From Micropruina sp. (lineage in GTDB: Bacteria; Actinomycetota; Actinomycetes; Propionibacteriales; Propionibacteriaceae), in the NCBI GenBank assembly GCA_016716635.1, contig JADJVZ010000011.1, positions 1,240,001 through 1,304,000 on the forward strand: a DNA stretch of 64,000 nucleotides. The letters run 5' to 3'. This document shows positions 17,465-26,060 of the stretch, in pieces. The position numbers and the translations under genes are program-made. A model generated the notes under the pieces. The model was given only the letters and a program-made list of their open reading frames with translations. It made no database searches and was not told where the DNA came from. How positions within the stretch are numbered: the first letter of the stretch is position 1; each line of letters opens with the position of its first letter.

Positions 17465-19798
17465 TCAGCGTTCAGTGACGACGTGGAGGCCTCCGTCGGA
17501 GGCCGCGATGACGGCGAGCGCTCCATGCTGGTCGGTGCGGACCACGGCGAGCCCCAGCTTCTGCAGGAGTTGCAGCGTCTTCGAGGTCGGGTGGCCGTAG
17601 TCATTCTTCGCGCCGACGGAGATCAGCGCGATCCCGGCTCGCGTCGCGGCGAGGAACGCCTCAGCTTGGCGGGACGACCCGTGATGCGGCACCAACAAGA
17701 CGGTGGCGGCGTGCGCGCGATCCGCGATGGCGTCCTGGGCCTCGGTTTCGACGTCCCCGCCGAAGAGCAGACTCACGCCTCCGGAGGTGATGACGCCGAC
17801 CGTGGAGGCATCGTTCTCCACCGCCGAATCACCCGAGCCCTCATCGTCGACGCCCAACGTGTCGGCACCGATTACTGTCCCGGCCGCCACGATCTGTAGG
17901 TGCGCCTCCCCCACGTTGTAGGCATCGCCCGTCCGGGCCGACAGCGACGGCGCCGCCGCCGCAAGCAATCCCGCCTTCACCCGCGGCGTCACCGGCATCA
18001 GCACCTCGTCGACCATCCGGCCGCCCGTGGCCACTCCGGCGATACCACCCACGTGATCGGCGTGCCCGTGCGTGAGCACCAGGAGCGCCACCCGTCGGAC
18101 ACCCAACCTCGTCAAGCACCGATCCATGAGCTTCGGATCCGGACCCGTATCGATCACCACCGCCACGCCCGGACCCGCCCGCACCACCGTCCCGTCGCCC
18201 TGCCCCACGTCGCACACGACCACCCGCCAGTCCCCCGGCGGCCAGCCCGGCCCGGACCATGGCTGCACCAGGTAAATCGCCAGCGCCCCGACCAACCCCG
18301 CGACCACCCATGGACGTCGCAACAACTCGGGCATGAACCGGACGGCACCAAGACACAGCGCCAGCGTCAGCACGACGGACACCGGACCATTGCCGACCGT
18401 CACGGCCGCCCCAGGAAACGCATCCCCCAGACCCGCCACCCACACCAAACCCTGCACGCACAGGCCCGACCCAGCCGCGAACACGCGGGCCAGCGGTAGC
18501 CACACCACCGACAACCCCGCCGCCGCGAACCCCAACACCGTCGCCGGGCCTACCAGTGGCGCCGCCACCGCGTTCGCCACCACGCCCACCAACGACACCT
18601 GACCCGAAATCAACACCAACAGCGGCTGGGTCGCCACCTGCGCCGCCAGCGGAATCGCCACCCCTTCTGCGAGCGCCCCAGGCAGCCACCGGGCCAACAG
18701 CGCCGCCCACGACGATGACCACCGAATCAGCCCGTAGCTCGCCGCCACGGAGAGCGAAAAGCCCAGTGATTGAGACAGCCACGGATCTACCCCCAACAGC
18801 ACGATCACCGCGACCGCTAGATACCGGATGCCCGCGCGCCCGTGTCGACCCCACCCCAACGCCACCAGGCCCACCACGCCCATCGCTGCCGCCCGTATCA
18901 CGCTTGGTTCCGCCCGGCACAGCGCGACAAACACCACCACCATGACCACCAGCAGCCCCCGCAACCACCAGCCGGTGACCCCCAGGGACACCGCCGCGAA
19001 ACTCACAAACACCAGCAGCAACGTCAGGTTCGCGCCCGAGACCGCGGTGATGTGTTGCAGGCTCGTGGTCTTGAAGCGTTGGGTGAGGGTCGAATCGAGC
19101 AGATCGGTGTCACCCACCACGACCGCCGGGACGAGTGCCCGTTGGTCGGCAGACAATTCGTCCGAGGCGGTGCGCAGGCCCGCTCGTACCGCCTCCACGC
19201 CCGCGATCAAGGGCGGCGGCGGGGCATCGATCGTGGGCGCACCGCGGACGCGCGCCAGCGCCACGAGTGGCTCTCCCTCGTTGGGTGACGCAAGTTTGGC
19301 GAACACCCGGACGCGCGCTCCCACGGGGACCTTCGTCCACACCACCACCAGGTCGCCCGAGGCAACCAACTCGACGTCGGTGCCGGTCGTCCACCGGTTG
19401 CCGCCGTGCGACACCTCGACCAGCCGCGCCGTTCCCCGCCACTCCACCGGCATCACGCCGTGTGCAGGCCGCACGGACGAGTCGCGAATCTCCGCCGTCA
19501 CCTCGACGGTGGCACCGGCGACGGCAAGGGAGCGGATCGGGTCCAAGGACAGCGCCGCTGCACGCGCGCCGCCGGCCACCAAGCACCCGAGGCTCAGCAG
19601 CGCCAAGGACGCGGCCAGCCAAGCGCGCCGCCTGGCGAATTGCACGCCGGCTGCCAACGCGATCAGCGAGCACCCACCGACCAGCCACCAGGCGCCCAAA
19701 GTCGCCACCCACATGGCGGCCCAGGTCGCGGCCGCCATGAGGAGCACCGGACCTTCGCTGACGCCCTCAGACCCGGACGTGGGGCGCGATGTCTGCAT
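17465..19798 (-). CDS. comEC: ComEC/Rec2-family DNA uptake channel protein
   Basis: A 777-residue protein. It has an N-terminal membrane/OB part (about 1-200), a central competence domain of many helices with FKTTSLQHITAVSGANLTLLL, and a C-terminal MBL domain (from about 520) starting VVCDVGQGDGTVVR and bearing THGHADHVGG. ComEC moves single-stranded DNA across the membrane in transformable bacteria. The ATG at 19798 overlaps comEA by 32 bases; GTG at 19747 preceded by GAAGG is a credible alternative start. Genes for the pilus side of uptake are not in the window. Confidence 0.93.
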   Translation of the reverse strand: MQTSRPTSGSEGVSEGPVLLMAAATWAAMWVATLGAWWLVGGCSLIALAAGVQFARRRAWLAASLALLSLGCLVAGGARAAALSLDPIRSLAVAGATVEVTAEIRDSSVRPAHGVMPVEWRGTARLVEVSHGGNRWTTGTDVELVASGDLVVVWTKVPVGARVRVFAKLASPNEGEPLVALARVRGAPTIDAPPPPLIAGVEAVRAGLRTASDELSADQRALVPAVVVGDTDLLDSTLTQRFKTTSLQHITAVSGANLTLLLVFVSFAAVSLGVTGWWLRGLLVVMVVVFVALCRAEPSVIRAAAMGVVGLVALGWGRHGRAGIRYLAVAVIVLLGVDPWLSQSLGFSLSVAASYGLIRWSSSWAALLARWLPGALAEGVAIPLAAQVATQPLLVLISGQVSLVGVVANAVAAPLVGPATVLGFAAAGLSVVWLPLARVFAAGSGLCVQGLVWVAGLGDAFPGAAVTVGNGPVSVVLTLALCLGAVRFMPELLRRPWVVAGLVGALAIYLVQPWSGPGWPPGDWRVVVCDVGQGDGTVVRAGPGVAVVIDTGPDPKLMDRCLTRLGVRRVALLVLTHGHADHVGGIAGVATGGRMVDEVLMPVTPRVKAGLLAAAAPSLSARTGDAYNVGEAHLQIVAAGTVIGADTLGVDDEGSGDSAVENDASTVGVITSGGVSLLFGGDVETEAQDAIADRAHAATVLLVPHHGSSRQAEAFLAATRAGIALISVGAKNDYGHPTSKTLQLLQKLGLAVVRTDQHGALAVIAASDGGLHVVTER

Positions 19799-20684
19799 AG
19801 CTCTTGGGCCCGATCCCTTCGACCTCTTGGAGTTGCTCGACCTTGGCGAACTTCCCGTGCTTGGCTCGCCAGTCGAGGATGCGTTGCGCCGTCACCGCCC
19901 CGACGCCGGGCAAGGTGTCCAGCTGAGCCAGGGTCGCTGTGTTGAGATTGATCACCACGGACGCCGACGACCCCGTGCCACCACCGGGCACAACCCCGCT
20001 GGCAATTCCGTCGCTGCGCACCTCGCCCTGTGGTTGCCCCCGCGCTCCGATGATGATCTGACTGCCGTCGGGCACCACCGCAGCAAGGTTGAGCTCGCCC
20101 GGATCGGCGTCCTCTGTGAGACCTCCCGCTGCCGCGATGGCATCCGCAACCCGAGCCCCCTCGGGCACGCGAACCAGCCCAGGGGTTCTGACCCGTCCGA
20201 GCACATGGACGACCAACAGGGTGGGCGTGGCACTCACCGTCGGCGTGGCGGTGGCCGGTGCTGGCGTGACACCCACCGCCACCGGCAACGTGCGGGTCTG
20301 GACCACCGACCACCCCGCCCACAGCAAGCCGGAGACCACCAAGACCGCCACCACAGCCAGATGGCGCCGCCCAAATCGACCTGCAACCTCGACCCAAGAC
20401 CGTCCGACACTGCCACGCCGTGATCGACGAAAGGTCTCCGCCCCGTCGACGGCGTCCGGCTCTCCGCGTCCCGGAGACTCACTCGGAATCGTCAGGACTT
20501 GGTCTTCTGGCACATCCCAGGCGGGGATGGGCTCCTCTCCGAACGGCTGGTCAGGTTGCGATGGATCAGCCGTGGGAGCGGCTCCCCAAAGTCGCCGTGC
20601 GGGAACCTCAGCGAGGAGCCCGTCGAGCCGTCGGCGGACGGTGTCGGCCACCACCGCCTCCGGAAACACACGTCCAGGAACCAC
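19767..20684 (-). CDS. comEA: ComEA-like DNA-binding protein (SLBB + helix-hairpin-helix)
   Basis: A 305-residue protein: charged cytoplasmic N-terminus, one transmembrane helix (about 107-128), SLBB domain (LLVVHVLGRVRTPGLVRVPE, VADAIAAAGGLTEDAD, LNLAAVVPDGSQIII), then a C-terminal helix-hairpin-helix pair (INLNTATLAQLDTLPGVGAV, EGIGPKSYADI) that binds duplex DNA outside the membrane. The operon comEA-comEC-holA is continuous. The N-terminus is not well fixed; the frame opens at 20684. Confidence 0.92.
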   Translation of the reverse strand: MVPGRVFPEAVVADTVRRRLDGLLAEVPARRLWGAAPTADPSQPDQPFGEEPIPAWDVPEDQVLTIPSESPGRGEPDAVDGAETFRRSRRGSVGRSWVEVAGRFGRRHLAVVAVLVVSGLLWAGWSVVQTRTLPVAVGVTPAPATATPTVSATPTLLVVHVLGRVRTPGLVRVPEGARVADAIAAAGGLTEDADPGELNLAAVVPDGSQIIIGARGQPQGEVRSDGIASGVVPGGGTGSSASVVINLNTATLAQLDTLPGVGAVTAQRILDWRAKHGKFAKVEQLQEVEGIGPKSYADIAPHVRV

Positions 20685-20734
20685 ACTCCTACGTTCGGCG
20701 CCTCGACCCCGAATCCGTCAGCGCGTGGAAGATC

Positions 20735-20743
20735 TGTGGACAA
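20735..20743 (-). promoter_or_regulatory. DnaA-box-like nonamer
   Basis: The minus strand reads TTGTCCACA, the form of DnaA box typical of high-GC actinobacteria. It is in the divergent gap between comEA and the patatin gene. A lone box could be a DnaA regulatory or titration site, or chance. Confidence 0.35.
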
Positions 20744-20759
20744 CCTTTAGCCGGGTAAG

Positions 20760-21656
20760 TTGGCAAACGTGGCAGAACTCACCTCCAACGTCACCGACAC
20801 CGCTCTCGTCTTCGAGGGGGGTGGCATGCGTGCCGCCTACACGTCCGCCGTCGTGACGACCCTGCTGGACGCCGGCATCTTCATCGACTGGGTCGGCGGC
20901 ATCTCAGCGGGTTCCAGCAACCTCGCCAACTACCTTTCCCGCGACAAGCTGCGCGCCCGGCATTCGTTCGTGGAGTTCGCCAACGACCCGAATATTGGCG
21001 ACTGGCGGACGTTCGCCCGCGGGGACGGGCTATTCAACGCCGAATACATCTACGAACACACCTCGGCCCCCGATGAGGCGCTGCCCTTCGATTGGGACGC
21101 GTTCCAAGCAAATCCGGCCCGCTTTCGGATCGGTTCCTTCGACTGCGAGACCGGCGAGACCCTGTATTGGGGTCGCGACGACGTCCCGACCTTGCGCGAC
21201 CTCTTGGTGCGCGTCCGGGCCTCGTCCACCATGCCCGTCGTGATGCCACCCGTGAACTTCGAAGGTAAAACGTACGTCGATGGCGCCCTCGGCACCTCGG
21301 GAGGCATCCCGCTGGACGCCGCCCAGTCAGACGGCATGACGAAATTCCTGGTGATCCTCACCCAACCGCGTGACTACGTGAAGAAACCCGTCTCGCACGC
21401 GTGGGCGTACCGGGCGCACTTCCGGAGGTTCCCTGCCGTCGCGGAGGCGCTGGCGACACGACACGAGCGCTACAACGCCACCCGCGAGCAACTCTTCGAA
21501 CTCGAAAAGCAGGGCAAGGCCTACCTGTTCTTCCCCGAGATCATGCCCATCGGCAACAACGAGCGAAACGTCCCGCGCCTCGAAGGTGTCTACGCCGCGG
21601 GCATCGGGCAGGCGGAGCGGGAACTCCCCGCGATCAAGGAGTTCCTCGGCAACTAG
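20760..21656 (+). CDS. patatin-like phospholipase
   Basis: A 298-residue patatin-fold lipase. The oxyanion loop is G20-G-G-M-R, the nucleophile S49 lies in GISAGSSN, and the catalytic Asp is D174 in YVDGALG. A Ser-Asp dyad acyl hydrolase acting on lipids is expected. No signal peptide or membrane helix. The start is either TTG 20760 or GTG 20769, neither with a strong ribosome binding site. The stop overlaps that of the convergent HAD gene by 4 bases. Confidence 0.88.
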   Translation: MANVAELTSNVTDTALVFEGGGMRAAYTSAVVTTLLDAGIFIDWVGGISAGSSNLANYLSRDKLRARHSFVEFANDPNIGDWRTFARGDGLFNAEYIYEHTSAPDEALPFDWDAFQANPARFRIGSFDCETGETLYWGRDDVPTLRDLLVRVRASSTMPVVMPPVNFEGKTYVDGALGTSGGIPLDAAQSDGMTKFLVILTQPRDYVKKPVSHAWAYRAHFRRFPAVAEALATRHERYNATREQLFELEKQGKAYLFFPEIMPIGNNERNVPRLEGVYAAGIGQAERELPAIKEFLGN

Positions 21657-22324
21657 TCCGCCAGAGCGGTGCTCCACGTGACGAGGCGCAGGGGGCGGTC
21701 CTTGAGCGCACGCCGCACCTTTCGTTCCACCCCTGGGCTCGCGTTGACCAGCACGACCTCCTCAGCCAGTCGAAGCATGGGGAGGTCGGACGCGCTATCG
21801 CTGTAGGCCGCGCGCACAGGGCCTCGGAGGGCGTGCACGGGGGCGACCTTGTTCTCGCCGAAGCAGTGCTCGGCAGCGACCAAACCGCCGGCGATTCTCT
21901 TGAGGCGCGAGCCAACAACGACCAAGCGCGGATCAATCTCGTGGCAGAGCGGCCGGGCAAGAATCTCAGCGCTGGCCGTGACTACCGCCACCTTGTTGCC
22001 GGCCTTCAACTGGGCGCCGATCTCGCTCAGCGCTTCGCGGTAGCACCGAGAGATCGTCCCGAGCTCAGCGACATAGCCCTCAACCAGCTTCCCGAGGGAC
22101 TCGTCACTGACACCGACGGTTGCGATCCAGAGCAAGACGGAGACGCCACGCGCCTTGAACCGTCGGGTAGCGATCAGGGGTCCGACAAAGGGCAGGACGA
22201 GCAGCGCTGCGGCCGCTCGAGCCGTGTTTCGCCTCAACAGTTGGACGAGGAAGCGACCGAAGGTGTCGTGGTCGATCACCGTTTCGTCCAGATCGAACAC
22301 GACCCAATCACCCACGGTCGCCAA
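21653..22324 (-). CDS. HAD-superfamily (IB) phosphatase
   Basis: A 223-residue SerB-like HAD protein: motif I DLDET (D11, D13), motif II VVTASAE, a conserved Lys (GENKVAPV) and motif IV YSDSASDLPML. A hydrophobic stretch near 37-55 may make it membrane-associated. Family members dephosphorylate phosphoserine or small lipid/sugar phosphates; the substrate is not evident. It lies 8 bases downstream of leuS and is probably co-transcribed with it. Confidence 0.85.
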   Translation of the reverse strand: MATVGDWVVFDLDETVIDHDTFGRFLVQLLRRNTARAAAALLVLPFVGPLIATRRFKARGVSVLLWIATVGVSDESLGKLVEGYVAELGTISRCYREALSEIGAQLKAGNKVAVVTASAEILARPLCHEIDPRLVVVGSRLKRIAGGLVAAEHCFGENKVAPVHALRGPVRAAYSDSASDLPMLRLAEEVVLVNASPGVERKVRRALKDRPLRLVTWSTALAD

Positions 22325-22332
22325 ACCTCGCG

Positions 22333-24810
22333 TTAGGCCGGGACCACGCTCACCAGGCGGGGTGCCCGGACGATCACCTGACGCACCGCGCGGCCGTCGA
22401 GGGCCCGGACGACACCGGGGTCAGCCAAGGCAACCTGTTCAAGTTCGTCGGCGGCAATACCGGCCGGGACGGTGAGCTTGGCGCGCACCTTGCCCTGCAC
22501 CTGGACCACACACGTCACGGTGTCGTCGGCCATCAGCGCCGGATCGGCCGTCGGCCACACCGTGGCAGCGACGGAGGGCGCGTGCCCGAGCAGTTCCCAC
22601 ATCTCCTCAGCGATGTAGGGGGTGACCACGCTCAGCGCCTGCGCCACGAACTCGGCTGCCTCACGGACCGCCGGGTCGGCCGGCCCGCAGCCGGAGTCGA
22701 TGGCCTTGCGGGTTGCGTTCACGAGCTCCATGACGCGGGCGATCGCCACGTTGAAGCGATGCGTGTCGAGCGCGTGAGTCACGTCGGCGATGGCCTTGTG
22801 GACCGTCTTGCGGAGTCCCGCATCCCCCGCCGCGACATCCACGCCCGCAGCCGAGGTGACGTCCTGCGCCAGGCGGTAGACCCGCTGCAGGAACTTCACC
22901 GACGAGCCGGGCGACACGTCGGCCCAGTCGATGTCGTCCTCGGGCGGGCCGGCAAAGACCACGGTCATCCGGACGGCGTCCACGCCGAAAGCGTCGATCT
23001 GCTGCCCGAGATCGACCCCGTTGCCGAGGGTCTTGCTCATGGCCTTGCCCTCGTTGATGACCTGCCCCTGGTTCATCAACGCCTTGAACGGCTCATCGAA
23101 GTTCACCAGACCGATGTCGTGGAGCACCTTGGTGAAGAACCGGCTGTAGAGCAGGTGCAAGATGGCGTGCTCGACACCGCCGATGTATTGATCGACAGGC
23201 ATCCAACGGTCGACCGAGTCCTTGTCGAACGCGGCCTGGTCGTCTGTAGCCGAGCAGTAGCGCAGGAAGTACCAGGAACTGTCGACGAACGTATCCATCG
23301 TGTCGGCGTCGCGCTGAGCCGGACCCCCGCATTGGGGGCAATCCACGTTGCGCCACTCGGCGGCGTCGGGGCTCGCCAGGGGCGACGTGCCCTTCGGCGC
23401 CAGGGCAGCGCCGCGCAGATCGGGCAGCAAGACCGGCAGCTGATCCTCGGGCACCGGCACCTCGCCACAGCTGGCGCAGTGGATGATCGGGATCGGGCAC
23501 CCCCAGAACCGTTGCCGCGACAGCAGCCAGTCCCGCAGGCGGAAGGTGACCGCCGCCTTGCCCGTGCCTTCGGCCTCAAGCACCTCGTTGGTGCGCGCCA
23601 CCGCCGTCTTCACGTCCGTGAGCCCGGTCAGCGGACCCGCATCCACGTACACACCGTCCCCGGACGTCGCCACGCCGGACTCGGCGGGGTGCGGCTGCCC
23701 GGAATCCAAGACGATCCGGACGGGCAGGTCGAAGGCGCGCGCGAAGTCGAGGTCGCGCTGATCGTGGCCTGGCATGCCCATGACGGCGCCCGTGCCGTAA
23801 TCGGCCAAGACGTAGTCGGCGGCGTACACCGGCAAACGCTCCCCGTTGACCGGATTGATGACGTGGACGCCCAGGAACACGCCCGTCTTCGGACGATCGG
23901 TCGACTGACGCTCGATCTCCGTGGCCCGCTTGGTCTTCTCGGCGTAGGCCTCGAACTCGGCGCGATGCTCGTCCGTCACGAGCTCTTCGGCCAGGGAGGC
24001 CTCGGGAGCGACCACAAAGAAGGTGGCGCCGTAAAGCGTGTCCGGGCGCGTGGTGAACACCGTCACCGGCGCCTCGCGGCCCTCGACTTCGAAGTCGACG
24101 TACGCGCCCTCAGAGCGTCCGATCCAGTTGCGCTGCATGGCCAACACCCGGTCGGGCCAGGTGCCCGCGAGCCCGTTCATGTCGTCGAGCAACCGCTGGG
24201 CGTACTCGGTGATCTTGAAGTACCACTGGTTGAGCTTGCGCTTGGTGACCGCGGCGCCGCAGCGCTCACACAGCCCGCCGACGACCTGCTCGTTGGCGAG
24301 CACCGTTTGGTCGTTGGGGCACCAGTTGACGTAGGAGTCCTTCCGGTACGCCAGGCCGCGCTTGTAGAACTGCAGGAACAACCACTGGGTCCAGCGGTAG
24401 TACTCGGGGTCGGACGTGTGCAGCTCGCGGTTCCAGTCGATGCTGACGCCGTACCGCTTGAACGACCGCTTCTGCGTGGCGATGTTGGCGTACGTCCACT
24501 CGGCCGGATGCGCGTTGTTGCGGATCGCCGCGTTTTCGGCGGGCAGCCCGAAGGAGTCCCAGCCGATCGGATGCATCACGTCGAAGCCCTTGAGCTTCCA
24601 GTACCGGGAGACCACGTCACCGATGGCGTAGCACTCAGCGTGGCCCATGTGCAGGTCGCCGGAAGGGTACGGGAACATCTCGAGCACGTAGCGGCGCGGC
24701 TTCGATCCATCATCGACGGGGACGAACGTTTGGTCCGCCTCCCAGAACTTCTGCCACCGCTCTTGCGCGGCGGCAGGGTCGTAGCCGGCGCGGATCTGCT
24801 CCTGCGTCAT
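22333..24810 (-). CDS. leuS: leucyl-tRNA synthetase
   Basis: An 825-residue class Ia synthetase. The HIGH-type motif is in YPSGDLHMGH, the editing (CP1) domain has TTRPDTLYGATFFV, zinc-type Cys pairs are at CERCG and CASCG, and the KMSKS loop reads AMSKT (GKAMSKTLGN). The ATG at 24810 has AGGAGA 5 bases upstream; an in-frame ATG at 24843 abuts the attenuator terminator and is less likely. Expression is probably controlled by leucine supply through the leader region upstream. Confidence 0.96.
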   Translation of the reverse strand: MTQEQIRAGYDPAAAQERWQKFWEADQTFVPVDDGSKPRRYVLEMFPYPSGDLHMGHAECYAIGDVVSRYWKLKGFDVMHPIGWDSFGLPAENAAIRNNAHPAEWTYANIATQKRSFKRYGVSIDWNRELHTSDPEYYRWTQWLFLQFYKRGLAYRKDSYVNWCPNDQTVLANEQVVGGLCERCGAAVTKRKLNQWYFKITEYAQRLLDDMNGLAGTWPDRVLAMQRNWIGRSEGAYVDFEVEGREAPVTVFTTRPDTLYGATFFVVAPEASLAEELVTDEHRAEFEAYAEKTKRATEIERQSTDRPKTGVFLGVHVINPVNGERLPVYAADYVLADYGTGAVMGMPGHDQRDLDFARAFDLPVRIVLDSGQPHPAESGVATSGDGVYVDAGPLTGLTDVKTAVARTNEVLEAEGTGKAAVTFRLRDWLLSRQRFWGCPIPIIHCASCGEVPVPEDQLPVLLPDLRGAALAPKGTSPLASPDAAEWRNVDCPQCGGPAQRDADTMDTFVDSSWYFLRYCSATDDQAAFDKDSVDRWMPVDQYIGGVEHAILHLLYSRFFTKVLHDIGLVNFDEPFKALMNQGQVINEGKAMSKTLGNGVDLGQQIDAFGVDAVRMTVVFAGPPEDDIDWADVSPGSSVKFLQRVYRLAQDVTSAAGVDVAAGDAGLRKTVHKAIADVTHALDTHRFNVAIARVMELVNATRKAIDSGCGPADPAVREAAEFVAQALSVVTPYIAEEMWELLGHAPSVAATVWPTADPALMADDTVTCVVQVQGKVRAKLTVPAGIAADELEQVALADPGVVRALDGRAVRQVIVRAPRLVSVVPA

Positions 24811-24844
24811 AAGAGTCTCCTCTGTGCTGTGCTGTCCGAACATG

Positions 24845-24879
24845 AAAAAGCCCCTGCCTGCCGGACGGCATTCAAGGGC
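24845..24879 (-). terminator. leuS leader terminator (attenuator)
   Basis: On the minus strand GCCCTTG-AA-TGCC, loop GTCC, GGCA-GG-CAGGGGC forms a hairpin of 7 plus 4 bp with a symmetric AA/GG internal loop, followed directly by TTTTT. It lies 35 bases upstream of the leuS ATG and downstream of a leucine-codon leader peptide, so it would stop transcription before leuS. Confidence 0.85.
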
Positions 24880-24881
24880 GG

Positions 24882-24905
24882 CCGCGAGAGGGGTCCCCCG
24901 CGCGG
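24882..24905 (-). promoter_or_regulatory. pause/anti-antiterminator hairpin of the leuS leader
   Basis: CCGCG and CGCGG pair around an inner GGG/CCC helix, beginning on the base after the leader-peptide stop codon. In a ribosome-mediated attenuator this is the 1:2 hairpin that a ribosome stalled on the leucine codons would disrupt. The role is inferred from position; alternative pairing with the terminator's 5' arm was judged by eye only. Confidence 0.5.
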
Positions 24906-24935
24906 CTAGGTAAGGAGCAGCGCTGCGCTGTACAT
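24906..24935 (-). CDS. leuS leader peptide (MYSAALLLT)
   Basis: A ten-codon frame ATG-TAC-AGC-GCA-GCG-CTG-CTC-CTT-ACC-TAG encodes nine residues with three consecutive leucines read by three different codons. TAGAAT at 24943-24948 (minus strand) is a good -10 element 7 bases before the A of ATG, so the message would be leaderless, as other actinobacterial attenuator peptides are. No Shine-Dalgarno is present. Confidence 0.7.
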   Translation of the reverse strand: MYSAALLLT

Positions 24936-24995
24936 GGCGGCGATTCTAGTCCATGCGAGCGTGAGGCTTCGCCACGGCGGCCTCGCTCGGACCGG

Positions 24996-25967
24996 TTACG
25001 CGGCCTCCCCCGTTCCCGGTGGCGCTGCGGCGTGCGCCCTCAGATCGGCCACGATCGTGGGCCACGCCGTGGGTGGGATCATGCCGCCAACGATGTCGGC
25101 CAGCATCGCCCGCAACCCGCTGCGCGGGCAGACAACGTCAAGGCGTTCCAAACACACCGAGGCCAACGCCCCATTCCCGGTCAGCCACGCAGCGAGCCCC
25201 AGCAGTCCCAACGGGCCGTAGGACACCTCCTCCGGGATTCGATTCACCACGCGTGACCACAGCGCCAACCGGTGCTCGGCCGTCGCCTTCTCGAGGGCCA
25301 CTAACTCCACGTCCCGGGTGTTCGGCTCGCACAGCAAGACGCCGAGTTCCGCGCACTCTTCATCAGTCGGAGGTCGGGTGGCGCAGGCGGCGACTGTGTC
25401 GCGCAACCGCTGGGGCCACCGCTGCGGCTCAAGCACCGCGAGTTCCTCGCACGCGGCATCGAGACGATCTGAGGCCTCCTGCCAGTCGGCCTCGTCCGGC
25501 CCAGACGCGAGAGCGGCGAGCGCCTCGCGGGACGTTCGCGCCTGCATCCCCCGAACCGTCGCCTCGGCTGCCGCACGGCTGGATTCGGGGTTGAACGAGA
25601 CGCGCGGGCCCCGGCGTCGATCCGACCACCAGCCATTCGGGTGTGCATGGAGCGAGATAAGGAGGCGCCTTCCAAGGATTCGAGCGCAGCGCCGCAACAC
25701 CAGCCACGCGTCGTCCTCTGATCCGGTGTACGCCACCGCGCAGACCTCGCCGTCAGGGAACCGGGCCGTCAGTTGCCCGATCAGGGCTCGCGTGTGGCGG
25801 GGGGTCAGCATGGCCGCCAGATCCACCCGGGCCGTGACGCCCACATGGGAGCCGTCGATGACCACCAGCGCCAACGAGTCGCGCGGATGAAAGCCGATGA
25901 GGTGCGGCAACAGCCCCAGCAGGTCATCTGGACCGGTGAGGCGTAGGGGCTCTAAGAAGTCGTTCAC
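24996..25967 (-). CDS. DUF4192 family protein
   Basis: A 323-residue actinobacterial protein of unknown function. The N-terminus LRLTGPDDLLGLLPHLIGFHPRDSLALVVI is the family hallmark; the C-terminal part is helical with GLLGLAAWLTGNGALASVCLERL. I start at GTG 25967; the frame is open further upstream, but that sequence runs into the divergent gene and loses family character. No strong ribosome binding site. It lies upstream of the leuS leader on the same strand. Confidence 0.82.
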   Translation of the reverse strand: MNDFLEPLRLTGPDDLLGLLPHLIGFHPRDSLALVVIDGSHVGVTARVDLAAMLTPRHTRALIGQLTARFPDGEVCAVAYTGSEDDAWLVLRRCARILGRRLLISLHAHPNGWWSDRRRGPRVSFNPESSRAAAEATVRGMQARTSREALAALASGPDEADWQEASDRLDAACEELAVLEPQRWPQRLRDTVAACATRPPTDEECAELGVLLCEPNTRDVELVALEKATAEHRLALWSRVVNRIPEEVSYGPLGLLGLAAWLTGNGALASVCLERLDVVCPRSGLRAMLADIVGGMIPPTAWPTIVADLRAHAAAPPGTGEAA

Positions 25968-26005
25968 GACACTTACGTTCGGCGGGCAAGCCCCTGAAAC
26001 GTCAC

Positions 26006-26014
26006 TTATCCACA
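26006..26014 (+). promoter_or_regulatory. DnaA-box-like nonamer
   Basis: TTATCCACA, identical to the classic DnaA box, in the 93-base divergent gap between the DUF4192 gene and the gene at 26061. A single box, so its significance is uncertain. Confidence 0.35.
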
Positions 26015-26060
26015 GTGTCAACGCTGCGACCTCCAACGGAGCGCTTAGGCTGGGCACACG

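Noticed and set aside
18828..20423. Thr/Pro/Arg-rich plus-strand frame opposite comEC/comEA
   Set aside because: Looks like a mucin-like protein but is only the antisense of comEC/comEA.
22582..24909. Very long plus-strand open frame opposite leuS
   Set aside because: GC-rich third-position shadow of leuS; Arg/His/Val-rich, no domain, and leuS motifs are unambiguous.
24845..24950. T-box riboswitch upstream of leuS
   Set aside because: No conserved T-box sequence and no specifier stem; the Leu-codon peptide plus terminator fits ribosome-mediated attenuation better.
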